NCBI GenBank assembly: GCA_965209015.1
Contig: OZ242367.1
Location: 2,294,001 to 2,358,000, forward strand
Direction: 5' to 3'
DNA: 64,000 nt
Source of the DNA: Bin80 sp965209015
Lineage (GTDB): Bacteria; Bacteroidota; Rhodothermia; Rhodothermales; Bin80
Shown: positions 27,551 to 36,378 of the stretch, piece after piece
How positions within the stretch are numbered: position 1 is the first letter of the stretch
Layout of the letters: each line of letters starts with the position of its first letter
Made by a program: the position numbers and the translations under genes
The notes under the pieces: model-generated
What the model saw: only the letters and a program-made list of their open reading frames with translations
Databases searched by the model: none
Told to the model about the DNA's origin: nothing

Positions 27551-28993
27551 TTATCTTCCCTTCTGATATTCATTGAATGCTTCCATTGCCCGGTTTCTAC
27601 CTTCCCTAAGTTCAATGATTGGAGAAGGGTATGGCCGATCAAGAGAAAGATTCCAAGATATTGGTACCGCATCAAAATAGCTCAGAGCATCCGTATGTGG
27701 GATCAATCGCCCCTCGGCGATAAACCGATCTCGGTAGCTATGATCAGGATCGAACTTTTTTGCCTGAAGTTCTGGATTGTAAATCCGAAAATAAGGAGCG
27801 GCATCAGGGCCAGATCCCGCCGCCCACTGCCATCCCATTGCATTGGCGGCAATATCCCAATCAATCAAACACTCCCGAAACCATTCCTCGCCAATCTTCC
27901 AATCGGTCATCAGGTGCTTGGTTAAAAAACTAGCCGTCAGCATGCGGGTACGATTGTGCATGGTCCCAGTAACATACATTTCACGCATGGCAGCATCTAC
28001 CATTTCGATTCCTGTCATCCCACGCCGCCAAGCCTCTGCATCTTCATTATCCTCACGCCACGGAAAATGATTCCATTGCGATCTCCAGTTCTGATTGATT
28101 ATTTGCGGAGTATGATACATGAGATGGTAGGCAAATTCGCGCCAGACTAACTCTTTCAGAAAGTGCTCAGCCTCTTTGAAATCTTGCACTTGGCTCATCG
28201 CATTCATCCCAGCATGCCATATGACTCTGGGGGATATCTCTCCATAGGTAAGATTTTCCGACAATCCTGAGGTTGATTTTTTGGATGGATAATTTCTTTC
28301 TGACTTATACCGATCAATCGAATTCGCAATAAAATATTCAAGACGTTTCCCCGCAGCCTGTTCACCAACTTGTACATGACGGGAAATAATAGAAGCGCCT
28401 CGGTTCATGGCAATACCGAGATTCCAATCTTTGAGATGATCACTTTTTGGCCATATCTTGGGGGGCATCAAATCGGTCGGAATTGCTAATGGGGTTGAGA
28501 CTTCCCTTTGGTGGACGGCTCTCCAGAATGGAGAATATACCCTGTACATTCCGCCGGTTTGTGTTTGAACAGTCCAAGGCTCAAACAGCAAACTGGAATT
28601 TACCTCTTGAACAATGACCCCCTGGCGATTCAACTCACCCTGAATACTATCATCTCTGGTAATTGACAGCACATCATATAATCTGGACCAAACGACATGG
28701 GATGCCCCCGTCTCTTGAATCAATTCCTGAAGAACCTTAAGTGCATCTCCTTTTCTAAAAAGTAGACGACTCTGATATTTTCTAAGGCTTGAATCTAGGG
28801 AGTACAAACTCTTTTCAAGTCTCCATTTTGGAGCTGCGCCATAGGTGGACTCCATCAGAGGATCCAAGATAAAAACTGGCCAGACTGGTCCTTGATTTAC
28901 AAGTGAAGCATGCCATGCCGGCTGATCAAGGAGTCGAAGGTCGCGGCGCAACCACAAAACGGTACCACCCTTTTGAATCTCAATGTGACTCAT
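27551..28993 (-). CDS. phr: Deoxyribodipyrimidine photo-lyase
   Basis: Light-driven DNA repair enzyme (480 aa) that splits cyclobutane pyrimidine dimers with FADH- and an antenna chromophore. The N-terminal alpha/beta antenna domain begins TVLWLRRDLRLLDQPAW and contains VFILDP. The helical FAD-binding domain has LVWREFAYHLMYHTP, GMTGIEMVDAAMREMYVTG, MHNRTRMLTASFLTKHL and GWQWAAGSGPDAAPYFRIYNP, all diagnostic of class I photolyases. The conserved Trp residues in the DW-x(5)-MGWQW region are in place. A single gene in convergent orientation to the DUF4159 gene. A photolyase suggests exposure to sunlight. Confidence 0.95.
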   Translation of the reverse strand: MSHIEIQKGGTVLWLRRDLRLLDQPAWHASLVNQGPVWPVFILDPLMESTYGAAPKWRLEKSLYSLDSSLRKYQSRLLFRKGDALKVLQELIQETGASHVVWSRLYDVLSITRDDSIQGELNRQGVIVQEVNSSLLFEPWTVQTQTGGMYRVYSPFWRAVHQREVSTPLAIPTDLMPPKIWPKSDHLKDWNLGIAMNRGASIISRHVQVGEQAAGKRLEYFIANSIDRYKSERNYPSKKSTSGLSENLTYGEISPRVIWHAGMNAMSQVQDFKEAEHFLKELVWREFAYHLMYHTPQIINQNWRSQWNHFPWREDNEDAEAWRRGMTGIEMVDAAMREMYVTGTMHNRTRMLTASFLTKHLMTDWKIGEEWFRECLIDWDIAANAMGWQWAAGSGPDAAPYFRIYNPELQAKKFDPDHSYRDRFIAEGRLIPHTDALSYFDAVPISWNLSLDRPYPSPIIELREGRNRAMEAFNEYQKGR

Positions 28994-29103
28994 TTGCCTC
29001 TCTCAATGAAACTAAGCAGAATACTCCGTAAACTGATCCCATGGATTATGATTATCTCTCTTTAAACCAGCCATAGAACCAGAATCGTCAGGCAATCATT
29101 GTA

Positions 29104-29583
29104 CTATTCTACTGTGATCGTAACTGGATCGGAAATGACCGGAGGATCATGGGGAATATGGCTGTGATCCCCTAAGACTAATTGGAGTGTATAGGTCCCA
29201 GAACCTAGATCAAGGGTGGTCTCGGTCTGCCCGAGGCCAAAGTGGATATGGGCGGAGTCCGTCGGGATTGGCATATCCATCGCCAGTGAATCGGTTGCAT
29301 TGATCAACAGGTGGTGATGCCCTGAATTCGGAAATTCGATCCCTGCTGGAGCTACACCCATCCCCGACAGACCAAATTTTACATTTACCATACCGGACGG
29401 TAAAACAGCACCATCCTGGGGAGAGATAATGTACACTGCAGCACCCTCGGCAGATGTGGAATGTGTGTACTCCTGTGCGGTCACAGATTCAGTTGCAATC
29501 CCTGAATCCGTGGTATTTGGGGGTCCAATTTCAGATTGACATGTAGCAAATATCAATACAAGCGCAATCCAATAAAATTTCAT
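29104..29583 (-). CDS. DUF4399 domain lipoprotein
   Basis: Lipoprotein of about 159 aa. The chosen start at 29583 gives MKFYWIALVLIFATC with the lipobox FATC; an AAGGAG sequence lies only a base or two before this ATG, so an earlier in-frame Met (29610) may be the true start. The mature part is a DUF4399 domain with VYIISPQDGAVLPSG, VKFGLSGMGV, the His-rich GHHHLLINA and HIHFGLGQTETTLDL, and a C-terminal LGDHSHIPHDPPVISDPVTITV. The conserved His clusters suggest metal binding, but this is inference. It is a small single-gene unit upstream of the photolyase on the same strand. Confidence 0.8.
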   Translation of the reverse strand: MKFYWIALVLIFATCQSEIGPPNTTDSGIATESVTAQEYTHSTSAEGAAVYIISPQDGAVLPSGMVNVKFGLSGMGVAPAGIEFPNSGHHHLLINATDSLAMDMPIPTDSAHIHFGLGQTETTLDLGSGTYTLQLVLGDHSHIPHDPPVISDPVTITVE

Positions 29584-29625
29584 TCTCCTTAGTGTTTTTT
29601 GGTTGTGCATTGAAAGATACATCAT

Positions 29626-30375
29626 TGCGAGTAACTTACAGGCAAATCGGGAAAATAATTTTGTAAGAATATGAGGAATCAGAATCTATCTTGAGTAGAA
29701 GTTTCAGTTGTTGCAGTATACCTAGCATCCAACTATGGTCTAAATGGATACTCTCACAATTCCGGTGGCGAAAGAGTTTGGACGAAGGCCAACTCATGGA
29801 TCATGAAGAAATCCATCCGAGAGTTACAACCTTCCGGCGTCAGGAATTCTGTTAGGTGATATCGGGATTGCCAACTGCCGTGATAAGGATTGGCAAGATA
29901 CTCTTTCGCCTCTGCCGTTGGATACATTCTGCAATCAGATCCTTATCTGCTAAATCATTTGTACAACTCAATCTAATTGGCTATGATTTAGTATTTTATC
30001 ATTTCGCCATCGTGTATTTCGATTTGTGATTATCCTCCCGCCCCGGCGGGAAACTTTATGAGCCTAAATATTGGAGACAAAGTGGCTGTCATGGAGACGG
30101 AAGGAACATCTGTGGGTTGAAGCTGTGAACATTTTTAGGCAAGCTGTCAAACCAATAACTAACACACTCGTGTACTACCGACCATTCACCAACTCCGACA
30201 GACGCGTTGTCAGACAAGCCTCATTTGAATCCCTAATACCTGCCGAACCCTGCGTGAAGTGAATAGGGGAAATAATACTGCAGAAGTCTAAATCAGCAGA
30301 AGATCATCCTGTACACGAATTGGGGTAATCCATGGAGAGACATGCAGTTCTACTATCAAAATAATCCCCTTAATT
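29626..30375. other. Gene-free stretch with a possible small structured element
   Basis: No convincing ORF; a 63-aa frame at 30071 shows no family signature. The main structure is the inverted-repeat-bounded segment at 29767-29910. A CCCGCC/GGCGGG dyad at 30037-30050 has too short a loop and no T run. Confidence 0.45.
29767..29910. repeat. 144-bp segment bounded by 11-bp perfect inverted repeats
   Basis: GGCGAAAGAGT at 29767-29777 is the exact reverse complement of ACTCTTTCGCC at 29900-29910. Inside, TTGCCAA and TTGGCAA form another 7-bp stem near the right end, and ATGGAT/ATCCAT pair in the left half. Size and shape fit a miniature inverted-repeat element or a structured RNA. No flanking target duplication is obvious. 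Confidence 0.45.
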
Positions 30376-30873
30376 ATGGCAAATTTGATAGAGTTTATTA
30401 CTTCCAGTCCCTCTGAAACTCAATCTCTTGGACACTTGATTGGTGAGTGGCTGCCTCCATCTTCGGTAGTTGGACTTGATGGCCCTCTCGGTGCAGGCAA
30501 AACCTGTTTGGTCCAGGGGATTGCCAAGGGGCTTGGCGTTCCTTCAAATGTACAGGTGATTAGTCCTGCCTACACATTAGTTCAAGAATACCCAATCACT
30601 CATTGTACCCTGATTCATATTGATTTTTATCGATTGGATTCCTTAACATCTTCCGATTATTATCTTTTTGAAGAGCTATTTGCGAATCCAGATCATATCA
30701 TTATGGTCGAATGGGCCTCAAAATTTATGTCCAGATTTGCCCCTGCGTTTTTGAAAATTTCTGTCTCAGTCGGACTGGACCCAAGCCAGAGAAACGTACA
30801 GATCTCCTCTGACTCCCCCACTTACGAGGATGTACTTACAAAGCTTTCAAATCATGCGAACGCTAATACTTGA
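30376..30873 (+). CDS. tsaE: tRNA threonylcarbamoyladenosine biosynthesis ATPase TsaE
   Basis: P-loop ATPase (165 aa) that works with TsaB and TsaD to make the t6A modification at position 37 of ANN-decoding tRNAs. Walker A is LDGPLGAGKTCLVQ. The family blocks VISPAYTLVQEYP and LIHIDFYRLDS follow, then DHIIMVEWASKF with the conserved E-W. Length is typical. It overlaps tsaB by 20 nt, and the three genes tsaE-tsaB-tsaD are consecutive. The remaining partner TsaC/Sua5 is not in the window. Confidence 0.94.
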   Translation: MANLIEFITSSPSETQSLGHLIGEWLPPSSVVGLDGPLGAGKTCLVQGIAKGLGVPSNVQVISPAYTLVQEYPITHCTLIHIDFYRLDSLTSSDYYLFEELFANPDHIIMVEWASKFMSRFAPAFLKISVSVGLDPSQRNVQISSDSPTYEDVLTKLSNHANANT

Positions 30874-31498
30874 TACATCTGGCTCTTTTACCACTGTCCT
30901 AGTGGTTCAGGATCAGGAACTTGCACACGAGAATATCTTTCGCGGACGCCCAGCTGAACATTTGCATATTCAGATTCATACATCGTTAAAAAATCTGAAT
31001 ATTCAACCCCAAGATCTAAACCAGATTGGAGTCGTTATCGGGCCTGGTTCATGGACTGGGCTAAATATTGGAGTCACTGCAGCGAAAACACTTGCTCAGG
31101 TACTGGAAATTCCACTTTTACCCATTCGTGCACTTGATGCGCTTGTTGCAGGTTCTGCGATGCCTTCCTGGGCCATAATGAACGCCGGTCGTAACCAATG
31201 CTACTATGCACGATATCCCTTATTGGAGGAAACTGAGATGATCGTTGGATCAATTGAGTCCGTCATCACAGAGATTGAAATAGATTCCTCTTCAACGAGC
31301 GTGCTTGAGTACGGCGAGACCTTCAAGGAACAGTTCCGCGACGATCCGAGATATCAGTCTCTGATTCGTCTCCCGTCCGAAGCATTAGTCTCTACAATGA
31401 AAACCTCAACTGCCCTAAGGGGCAGCCAGATTAAGGGGTTGATCCCGGCATACCTACAACCCTCTCATGTAGAGCGAGACGCTTCCCCTTCACCATGA
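30854..31498 (+). CDS. tsaB: tRNA threonylcarbamoyladenosine biosynthesis protein TsaB
   Basis: Catalytically silent paralogue of TsaD (214 aa) that scaffolds the TsaBDE complex. The ATG at 30854 gives the normal start MRTLILDTSGSFTTVLVV; the earlier GTG/ATG-led extension lies in the tsaE coding region. The GPGSWTGLNIGVTAAKTLAQ block is the TsaB signature, and the metal-binding His motif of TsaD is missing, as expected. The C-terminal IPAYLQPSHVE is also a family feature. It overlaps tsaD by 4 nt (ATGA). Confidence 0.93.
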   Translation: MRTLILDTSGSFTTVLVVQDQELAHENIFRGRPAEHLHIQIHTSLKNLNIQPQDLNQIGVVIGPGSWTGLNIGVTAAKTLAQVLEIPLLPIRALDALVAGSAMPSWAIMNAGRNQCYYARYPLLEETEMIVGSIESVITEIEIDSSSTSVLEYGETFKEQFRDDPRYQSLIRLPSEALVSTMKTSTALRGSQIKGLIPAYLQPSHVERDASPSP

Positions 31499-32529
31499 TG
31501 ATTCTGGGAATTGATACCTCCTGTGATGATACGGGAGTTGCGATTGTGAACGATGGACATCACGTACTCGCTAATGTGATCGCATCGCAGTATCAAGCCC
31601 ACGAAAGGTTTGGAGGTATTGTCCCGATCATTGCAGCTCGGGAGCATACAGCCAAGATCAACTATATTCTCGCATCTGCCCTAATGGAAGCCAGGGTTTC
31701 TTTTTCAGATCTAGATGCCGTTAGTGTATCTCACCATCAGGGGCTTATGCTATCACTGGTAGTTGGGGTTTCGGCTGCAAAGTCTGTAGCATTGGCCTGC
31801 AACATTCCTCTGATTGGAATCCACCATCTTGAGGGACATATTTATTCAAATCTGATGAGACATGCGAATCAAATTCAATTCCCCTTTCTTTGCCTTACTG
31901 TCGCAGGAGGACACACACTCTTACTCAAAGTAATATCTCATGGTGCATACGAGTTACTCGGCCATACACGGGATGATGCGGCTGGGGAGATCCTTGACAA
32001 GGTTGCCAGACATTTGGATCTGGGATCTCCTGGCGGAGCAGCAATTGAAAAATTGGCAAAAAAGGGAGATCCGATGGCCTTTAATTTTCCCCGGCCTCTG
32101 ATGAATCGTCCTGATGGGGAATTCAGTTTTAGTGGCTTAAAAACAGCAGTAATTGCTGAAATTGATCGGAATCCTGATTTGAACCAATCGGACTTGTGCG
32201 CCAGTTTTCTGCAGGCAATCATTGACTTGTTGGTCTCCAAAACTATGAGAATTGCCCGTGATCATCAACTTTCTCAGATTACGCTGGCTGGCGGTGTTGC
32301 ATTAAATCAACCTCTGCGAACCGCATTGCAGCAGGCTGCTAAGGAACATGGCTATCAGGTTTTTACCCCTCACCGTGATCTATGTATGGATAACGGAGCT
32401 ATGGTAGCAGGAGCTGCATATTTTCTTTATCAGGAACGCGGCCCAGATCCTCTAAGTATTAAGGCTCGTGCGAATGCCCCGCTTGGAATGACTGGAGTTC
32501 GATACCGTCCTGATACAAAGTACGAATGA
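31495..32529 (+). CDS. tsaD: tRNA N6-adenosine threonylcarbamoyltransferase TsaD
   Basis: ASKHA-fold enzyme (344 aa) that transfers the threonylcarbamoyl group from TC-AMP to A37 of tRNA. The start ILGIDTSCDDTGVAIV is classic. The metal site H111-L-E-G-H115 is intact, and the ATP-binding VAGGHT, GEILDKVAR and late LAGGVALNQPLR blocks are present. It ends the t6A operon and its stop lies only 5 bp from the stop of the convergent xylulokinase gene. Essential in most bacteria. Confidence 0.96.
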   Translation: MMILGIDTSCDDTGVAIVNDGHHVLANVIASQYQAHERFGGIVPIIAAREHTAKINYILASALMEARVSFSDLDAVSVSHHQGLMLSLVVGVSAAKSVALACNIPLIGIHHLEGHIYSNLMRHANQIQFPFLCLTVAGGHTLLLKVISHGAYELLGHTRDDAAGEILDKVARHLDLGSPGGAAIEKLAKKGDPMAFNFPRPLMNRPDGEFSFSGLKTAVIAEIDRNPDLNQSDLCASFLQAIIDLLVSKTMRIARDHQLSQITLAGGVALNQPLRTALQQAAKEHGYQVFTPHRDLCMDNGAMVAGAAYFLYQERGPDPLSIKARANAPLGMTGVRYRPDTKYE

Positions 32530-32534
32530 TGAAT

Positions 32535-34025
32535 CTATGCCTTGTGAAATCCTTTGAGACGATGATAGAGATCCTTGAACTCTTCATGCAAGCCAGAATA
32601 AATGGTTGCATCTTTTCCGGGTGTAGAGAGATCCTTGGCGGTAACGGCATGCTTGCATGCCTCTTCAATAGAATCCCAGATCCCTGCACCAGTCCCCGCT
32701 AACAGTGCGGTTCCAATCGCTGCTCCCTCAGTGGTTTTACCGACCAATAATGGGTGTCCCATGATATCGGTGAGGATTTGGCACCATTCGCTACTCTTGG
32801 CTCCCCCACCGGAAATCAAAATTCGCTTTGGAGTTGATAGCCCCGCATTGTACAAGAGTTCAAGATTATCCCTCAAGCCATACCCAACTCCCTCAAGGAT
32901 GGCTCTTGTCAGGTGAGCACGGCGATGACGGGATGTGAGTCCTATAAAACTACCTCGTACAAACGGATCTGCATGCGGAGTACGCTCTCCACTGAGATAT
33001 GGCAGGAAGAAGAGTCCCTCACTTCCAGGATTGATTTCTGCTGCTTCATGAAGTAGCTCTTCGTAGGAGATCTTTTTCGCCAGCGTATTACGATACCACT
33101 CAAGACTCCCTGCTGCGCTTAACATTACTCCCATCATGTGCCACATTTCGGGAATTGTATGTGGGAATGCATGCGCACGACCCAGGGAATCAACGCGAGG
33201 ATGATCCGTGGGAGCAAATACAACCCCAGACGTTCCAACGGTTACTGCCCAAGTATCGGGATGGATGGCTCCAACACTCGTCGCTTGGGCTGCTTGATCC
33301 CCTCCTCCTGCATAAATCGGTGTACCTTCAAGAAGGCCCGTATCCCTTGCACCTTCATGGATGACTGTACCAGTGCACTCGGTGCCCTCATAGGTGGGTG
33401 GAAGCCAATCCTCAGAAATATCTAATGCTTGCAGTAAAAATGTTGACCATGTTCGAGTCTCAATATCCAACAGAAGGGTTCCACCCGCACCGGCTTGATC
33501 GGTCGCGTATATACCACTCAACTTCCAACGGATATAATCTTTGGGCAAAAGGATCTGAGCGATGTTTTGGTAACAATCTGGCTCATTATCACGAACCCAG
33601 AGAAGCTTCGGAGCTGTGAATCCCGTAAACGCATCATTTCCCGTGATCTCCACTAGACGTTTTAGTCCTATTTGTTGACGGATCGCTTCGCACTGTTTCT
33701 TGGCCCTGCCATCATTCCAGAGCATCGCTGGACGGAGCACCCTACCACTGGAATCTAGTAGAACCAATCCATGCATTTGTCCGGTCAGTCCAATTGCATA
33801 GATAGATGTTGCCTCTACGGATGGTAAAGATAAAATCGTTTGAATACTCTGACACATGGCATCCCACCATGTTTCGGGGGCTTGCTCGCTCCACTGTGGA
33901 TAGGGGCTAATTGATTTGTGTTCATTTGCAGCATGGCCAACAACGATACCATTGATATCAACACAAACAGCCTTGGATGCCGTAGTAGAAACATCAAGTC
34001 CCAACACCAGAGGAGTTTCTGACAT
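32535..34025 (-). CDS. xylB: Xylulokinase
   Basis: FGGY-family carbohydrate kinase of 496 aa that phosphorylates D-xylulose with ATP, feeding the pentose phosphate pathway. The N-terminal LGLDVSTTASKAV is the phosphate loop, and GLTGQMHGLVLLD is the xylulokinase-specific signature. YAGGGDQAAQATSVGA holds the catalytic Asp, and ILISGGGAKSSEWCQI is the adenosine-binding block near the C-terminus. All expected motifs are intact and length is normal. No xylose isomerase or transporter lies next to it, so the substrate could also be another ketose. It stands alone, convergent with tsaD. Confidence 0.93.
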   Translation of the reverse strand: MSETPLVLGLDVSTTASKAVCVDINGIVVGHAANEHKSISPYPQWSEQAPETWWDAMCQSIQTILSLPSVEATSIYAIGLTGQMHGLVLLDSSGRVLRPAMLWNDGRAKKQCEAIRQQIGLKRLVEITGNDAFTGFTAPKLLWVRDNEPDCYQNIAQILLPKDYIRWKLSGIYATDQAGAGGTLLLDIETRTWSTFLLQALDISEDWLPPTYEGTECTGTVIHEGARDTGLLEGTPIYAGGGDQAAQATSVGAIHPDTWAVTVGTSGVVFAPTDHPRVDSLGRAHAFPHTIPEMWHMMGVMLSAAGSLEWYRNTLAKKISYEELLHEAAEINPGSEGLFFLPYLSGERTPHADPFVRGSFIGLTSRHRRAHLTRAILEGVGYGLRDNLELLYNAGLSTPKRILISGGGAKSSEWCQILTDIMGHPLLVGKTTEGAAIGTALLAGTGAGIWDSIEEACKHAVTAKDLSTPGKDATIYSGLHEEFKDLYHRLKGFHKA

Positions 34026-34604
34026 CTTATTAACCGAAATGAGTTGTACCCGTTATTCTGAATATGAGATAATTTACGGGTAGCACCAATAAATCATTCC
34101 ATAAATAATACAAGAAGTATATCTTTATTTGTGTGCTGAAGAAACTACCATCTTGAAGTGCCGAATCTCGAACGAACTGAGCCACCCAGATAGATGGCAC
34201 AGTAGTACACCGTATGTGTGCAAAATGGATTATATCACGAAGTTGATTCATTATTCAATTCCTGCTATCCCCGCAGTTTGCGCATGAATTCGCCGGATGG
34301 TCAGTCTATTGTGGTGACGACGGATCGTGGTCCAGATGGGACGAAAATCAATATGGTGGTGTCCTCAGTCATCCAGTACCGGTATATCAATATGCGTAAG
34401 CTGCTTCAATCGGAGACAGGGAGGATTGATGAGATTTGTTCTGAATCGGAATATCATCCGTACAGAACTTAATGATAGCGGATTTTAGATTGTCCGTTAC
34501 AAGCCAAACTTTTACGTCGAAACTACTCCGGAGAGGACACTGCCAAGATTCTTGGTGGAAATGCACTCAGAGTTTGGCAAAAAAATAGAAGATATTACCG
34601 CAAA
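34026..34604. other. Stretch with decayed coding remains
   Basis: Upstream region of xylulokinase and downstream of GlyRS. No intact gene. An 84-aa frame at 34218 matches nothing I know. Remains of a dipeptidase-like 3' end are visible at its right edge (listed separately). Confidence 0.45.
34500..34592 (+). pseudogene. Possible C-terminal remnant of a membrane-dipeptidase-like (M19) gene
   Basis: Plus-strand translation from 34500 gives AKLLRRNYSGEDTAKILGGN followed by ALRVW, very like the conserved end of peptidase M19 dipeptidases (…LL-x-R-x-Y-S-x-ED-x-x-KILGGN-x-LRV). The frame upstream of this point does not continue the family, and the natural stop has been lost; the frame runs on into the antisense of the GlyRS gene. 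I read it as a small fossil. A chance match cannot be excluded. Confidence 0.4.
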
Positions 34605-36035
34605 TTATGTGCTCCGTATAAAATCTGCAACAAACCTCGATACCTGATTGTCAGGAATGCGGACCTGCTCTAACGTATCTCGATTGCGAACCGTTACTCC
34701 ATTCCCTTCAAGCGTCTCATTATCAATTGTGATACATAAGGGAGTACCCACCTCATCCATCCTTCGGTAACGCTTACCGATTGAGCCCCTCTCGTCGTAA
34801 AATAGATTCCATTCTCTTCGCAAATCAGCCGTAATCGCATGTGCACGTTCCGGCATACCATCTTTGCGTAGTAAGGGAAATACTCCCACCTTTATTGGAG
34901 CAATTGATGGGGCAAAAGCCATGACGGTTCGACTATCTCCATCAACTTCATCTTTTCGATAGGCCTCGCAGAGTAACATTAAGACGGTTCGATCCAATCC
35001 AACCGAAGTTTCTACTACAAACGGAATAAATCTTTCCCCCGATGGCTGGTGAAAGATTTGCATTTTCTTTCCAGAGTATTCCTGATGTCTTCTAAGGTCA
35101 TAGTCAGTTCGGGAGTGTATACCCTCAATCTCCTGCCAACCGATCGGAAATTTATATTGAATATCAACCGCCGCATCTGCATAATGTGCTGGTTTTTCAT
35201 GTACATGCCAACGTAATTTTGACGACGGAATTCCAATTTGTTGATGCCATTCCCATCTTCGTGAACGCCAAAGATCATACGCCTCGCCCTGCGTTCCGGG
35301 TTGAACAAAATACTGCATTTCCATTTGCTCAAATTCTCGCATTCGGAAAATGAATTGTCTCGCGACAATTTCATTCCTGAACGCTTTTCCGATCTGAGCA
35401 ATGCCGAATGGAATCTGCACCCGCGAAGTCGCCAGTACATTTAGGAAATTCACGAAAATACCCTGAGCAGTCTCGGGACGCAAATAAATCAAAGAATCCT
35501 CGCCTGCCAGTGCACCTACCTTTGTTTCAAACATCATGTTAAATTGACGAACATCTGTCCAGTCAAAAGCACCCGAATCTGGGCTACGGATTTCTTCTTC
35601 CAAGATCAATGTATGAAGCGCTTTGGGTAAATCCTTTGAATTGAGTGCCTCGGTAAACTTCATATGCACTGCATCTGCTCGGTCTGTTTTGCCCTTTGAT
35701 CTCAAACGGTCAATATGTTGCTCAATAAGTTGATCGGCTCGGTAACGACGTTTTGAAGCTTTATCATCAATCAGAGGGTCATGGAATGCATCTACATGCC
35801 CTGACGCTTTCCACACTCTTGGGTGCATTAATATTGAAGCATCAACTCCTTCAATATTATCGTTGGCATACACCATGTCATGCCACCATCGCTTTTGCAC
35901 GTTTCTCTTGAGTTCCACACCCAGAGGGCCATAATCGTAGGTTGCCCCAAGTCCACCATAGATCTCAGAGGACTGAAATACGAATCCACGGCGCTTGCAT
36001 AAGGCCGTAATCTCATCAAATCGCTTACTACTCAT
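34605..36035 (-). CDS. glyS: Glycyl-tRNA synthetase, homodimeric type
   Basis: Class II aminoacyl-tRNA synthetase of 476 aa that charges tRNA-Gly. It is the single-chain alpha2 type rather than the alpha2beta2 GlyQ/GlyS type. The N-terminus has RGFVFQSSEIYGGLGATYDYGP (key residues E and Y-D-Y-G), motif 2 is FRNEIVARQFIFRMREFEQ and motif 3 is SVGLDRTVLMLLCEA. The C-terminal anticodon-binding domain starts around IAPIKVGVFPL. Homodimeric GlyRS occurs in Bacteroidota, Actinobacteria, some Firmicutes and others. Single gene; rho lies 343 bp upstream on the same strand. Confidence 0.96.
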   Translation of the reverse strand: MSSKRFDEITALCKRRGFVFQSSEIYGGLGATYDYGPLGVELKRNVQKRWWHDMVYANDNIEGVDASILMHPRVWKASGHVDAFHDPLIDDKASKRRYRADQLIEQHIDRLRSKGKTDRADAVHMKFTEALNSKDLPKALHTLILEEEIRSPDSGAFDWTDVRQFNMMFETKVGALAGEDSLIYLRPETAQGIFVNFLNVLATSRVQIPFGIAQIGKAFRNEIVARQFIFRMREFEQMEMQYFVQPGTQGEAYDLWRSRRWEWHQQIGIPSSKLRWHVHEKPAHYADAAVDIQYKFPIGWQEIEGIHSRTDYDLRRHQEYSGKKMQIFHQPSGERFIPFVVETSVGLDRTVLMLLCEAYRKDEVDGDSRTVMAFAPSIAPIKVGVFPLLRKDGMPERAHAITADLRREWNLFYDERGSIGKRYRRMDEVGTPLCITIDNETLEGNGVTVRNRDTLEQVRIPDNQVSRFVADFIRST

Positions 36036-36378
36036 TTACTTAAATATTATTGACAGACGATCAATTGGCACTGCCAAACAATCCATTTCATGGAATAGAA
36101 CAGAGTTATCCAAGTCCATATTAGCCACTATTAAACGTCAGAGCCAGGAAAAAATTCAATTAATACCCGCGAGTAGTTTGTTTCTCTGTCCTCAAAATGT
36201 CCCTAAATTGGAGGGACGGTCACACAGGCTAAATTCTAATATTCGCTTTCCATACTCCGTGCAAGTCGCAGGGGCTGGAACATCAAGTGGTGATTCACAC
36301 TGGAACATTGAATTTTATCTATTCGTGGGAAGTAACTCCGATTCAGTATCCCAATATGACAACTAGAAACCACCTGGA
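36036..36378. other. Gene-free stretch between rho and glyS
   Basis: Holds the glyS promoter region on the minus strand and the 3' end of rho. I see no gene; a 123-aa plus-strand frame overlapping glyS has no family signature. Confidence 0.45.

Noticed and set aside
30037..30050. CCCGCC/GGCGGG hairpin
   Set aside because: The loop is only two bases and no T run follows.
34218..34472. 84-aa frame between xylulokinase and GlyRS
   Set aside because: No recognisable family and no ribosome site. Likely decayed sequence.
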